This document shows positions 13,556-13,716 of a stretch of DNA of 13,716 nucleotides, piece after piece. The notes below the pieces were generated by a model, which ran no database searches, was not told the DNA's origin, and saw nothing but the letters and a program-made list of their open reading frames with translations. This DNA comes from SURF-32 sp964648365. Its GTDB lineage: Bacteria > Planctomycetota > Phycisphaerae > UBA1845. The translations under genes were made by a program, and so were the position numbers. The stretch lies in assembly GCA_964648365.1 (NCBI GenBank), contig CAZYLK010000171.1, forward strand, positions 1 to 13,716, in the 5' to 3' direction. How positions within the stretch are numbered: position 1 is the stretch's first letter; each line of letters opens with the position of its first letter.

Positions 13556-13573
13556 CACTGCTCTTGAGCGGTG
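13556..13573. repeat. CACTGCTC-TT-GAGCGGTG palindrome, degenerate copy
   Basis: Arms 13556-13563 and 13566-13573 pair with one G:T mismatch. It shares the CACTGCTC arm with the perfect palindrome at 13675-13693, about 110 bases away. Confidence 0.5.
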
Positions 13574-13674
13574 CGGCTTCGAGCGTGACGAGATTGCGTT
13601 GTCCGAACCCGCGACCGCGGCGAGGGCGAGCGAATCTCCAGAGCAACCGCAGGGCATCGCGGGCGGCGGCGGAG

Positions 13675-13693
13675 CACTGCTCGCAGAGCAGTG
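13675..13693. repeat. Perfect palindrome CACTGCTC-GCA-GAGCAGTG
   Basis: Two 8-bp arms surround a 3-base loop, followed by GCACGG. It resembles a dispersed palindrome that I recall from Planctomycetota genomes; not verified. It probably accounts for the false open frame across this region. Confidence 0.6.
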
Positions 13694-13716
13694 GCACGGC
13701 GCGTCAGTCCGAGCGG

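Larger units (their letters stand above)
13383..13716. other. Gene-free upstream region rich in palindromes
   Basis: No frame here has recognisable protein features; a 92-codon minus-strand frame (13419-13697) reads through the palindromes and is not credible. The stretch holds the promoter at 13440-13468, a CCCGTC/GACGGG stem (13507-13512 and 13526-13531), GGTGCCACC-like motifs at about 13530-13555, and the two CACTGCTC palindromes. A gene upstream of the window edge may share this region. Confidence 0.5.

Noticed and set aside
13419..13697. 92-codon minus-strand frame (MPLLCEQCS at start)
   Set aside because: Its sequence is produced by the CACTGCTC palindromes and other short repeats, and it overlaps the candidate promoter; no protein features.
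1..13716. CRISPR array, tRNA, rRNA or insertion sequence
   Set aside because: No regularly spaced direct repeats, cloverleaf, rRNA-like stretch or transposase-like protein was recognised on either strand.

Overview
The window is GC-rich (roughly two thirds G+C by eye) and every convincing gene lies on the minus strand. Gene content (MNIO/DUF692 with a partner protein, DUF58 plus transglutaminase, a Wzm/Wzt-type exporter) and a high density of short palindromic repeats, some translated inside genes, suggest an uncultured Planctomycetota-like bacterium. That assignment is inference from gene content and repeat style, not from a marker gene.

Layout in transcription order, high to low coordinates. 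(1) 13383-13716 holds no credible gene. It carries two copies of a CACTGCTC/GAGCAGTG palindrome and a plausible sigma-70-type promoter (TACAAT -10) facing left. (2) 13382-6289 is a probable surface-glycan operon: nitrilase-family amidohydrolase, ABC-2 permease (Wzm/TagG type), ABC ATPase with a C-terminal glycan-binding-like domain (Wzt type), two GT4 glycosyltransferases and one GT2 glycosyltransferase. The ATPase, first GT4 and second GT4 genes are coupled by 4-base stop/start overlaps. The second GT4 frame runs about 100 bases into the GT2 gene. The exporter and its transferases would assemble a polysaccharide at the inner membrane and export it. (3) 6062-3872 is an MNIO (DUF692) gene, a SMI1/KNR4 (SUKH-like) gene and a short MNIO-partner-like protein with a Nif11/LigA-like N-terminus. 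This looks like a RiPP-type peptide-modification locus with no recognisable precursor and an immunity-type gene lodged inside. (4) 3774-152 is a DUF58 gene overlapping a transglutaminase/DUF4129 membrane protein (TgpA type) by 4 bases, preceded by its own candidate promoter. The MoxR ATPase usually found with this pair is absent. (5) 1-151 carries two small palindromes and a GC-rich stem just after the transglutaminase stop.

The most unusual features are: a REP-like 28-bp palindrome present three times, always translated as part of glycan genes; another palindrome translated inside the ATPase; the out-of-frame overlap between two glycosyltransferase genes; many 8-9 base G/C tracts in the envelope genes; ATTCG-rich short tandem repeats at two gene junctions; and the MNIO locus interrupted by a SUKH-like gene. 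No tRNA, rRNA, CRISPR array, transposase or integrase was seen.
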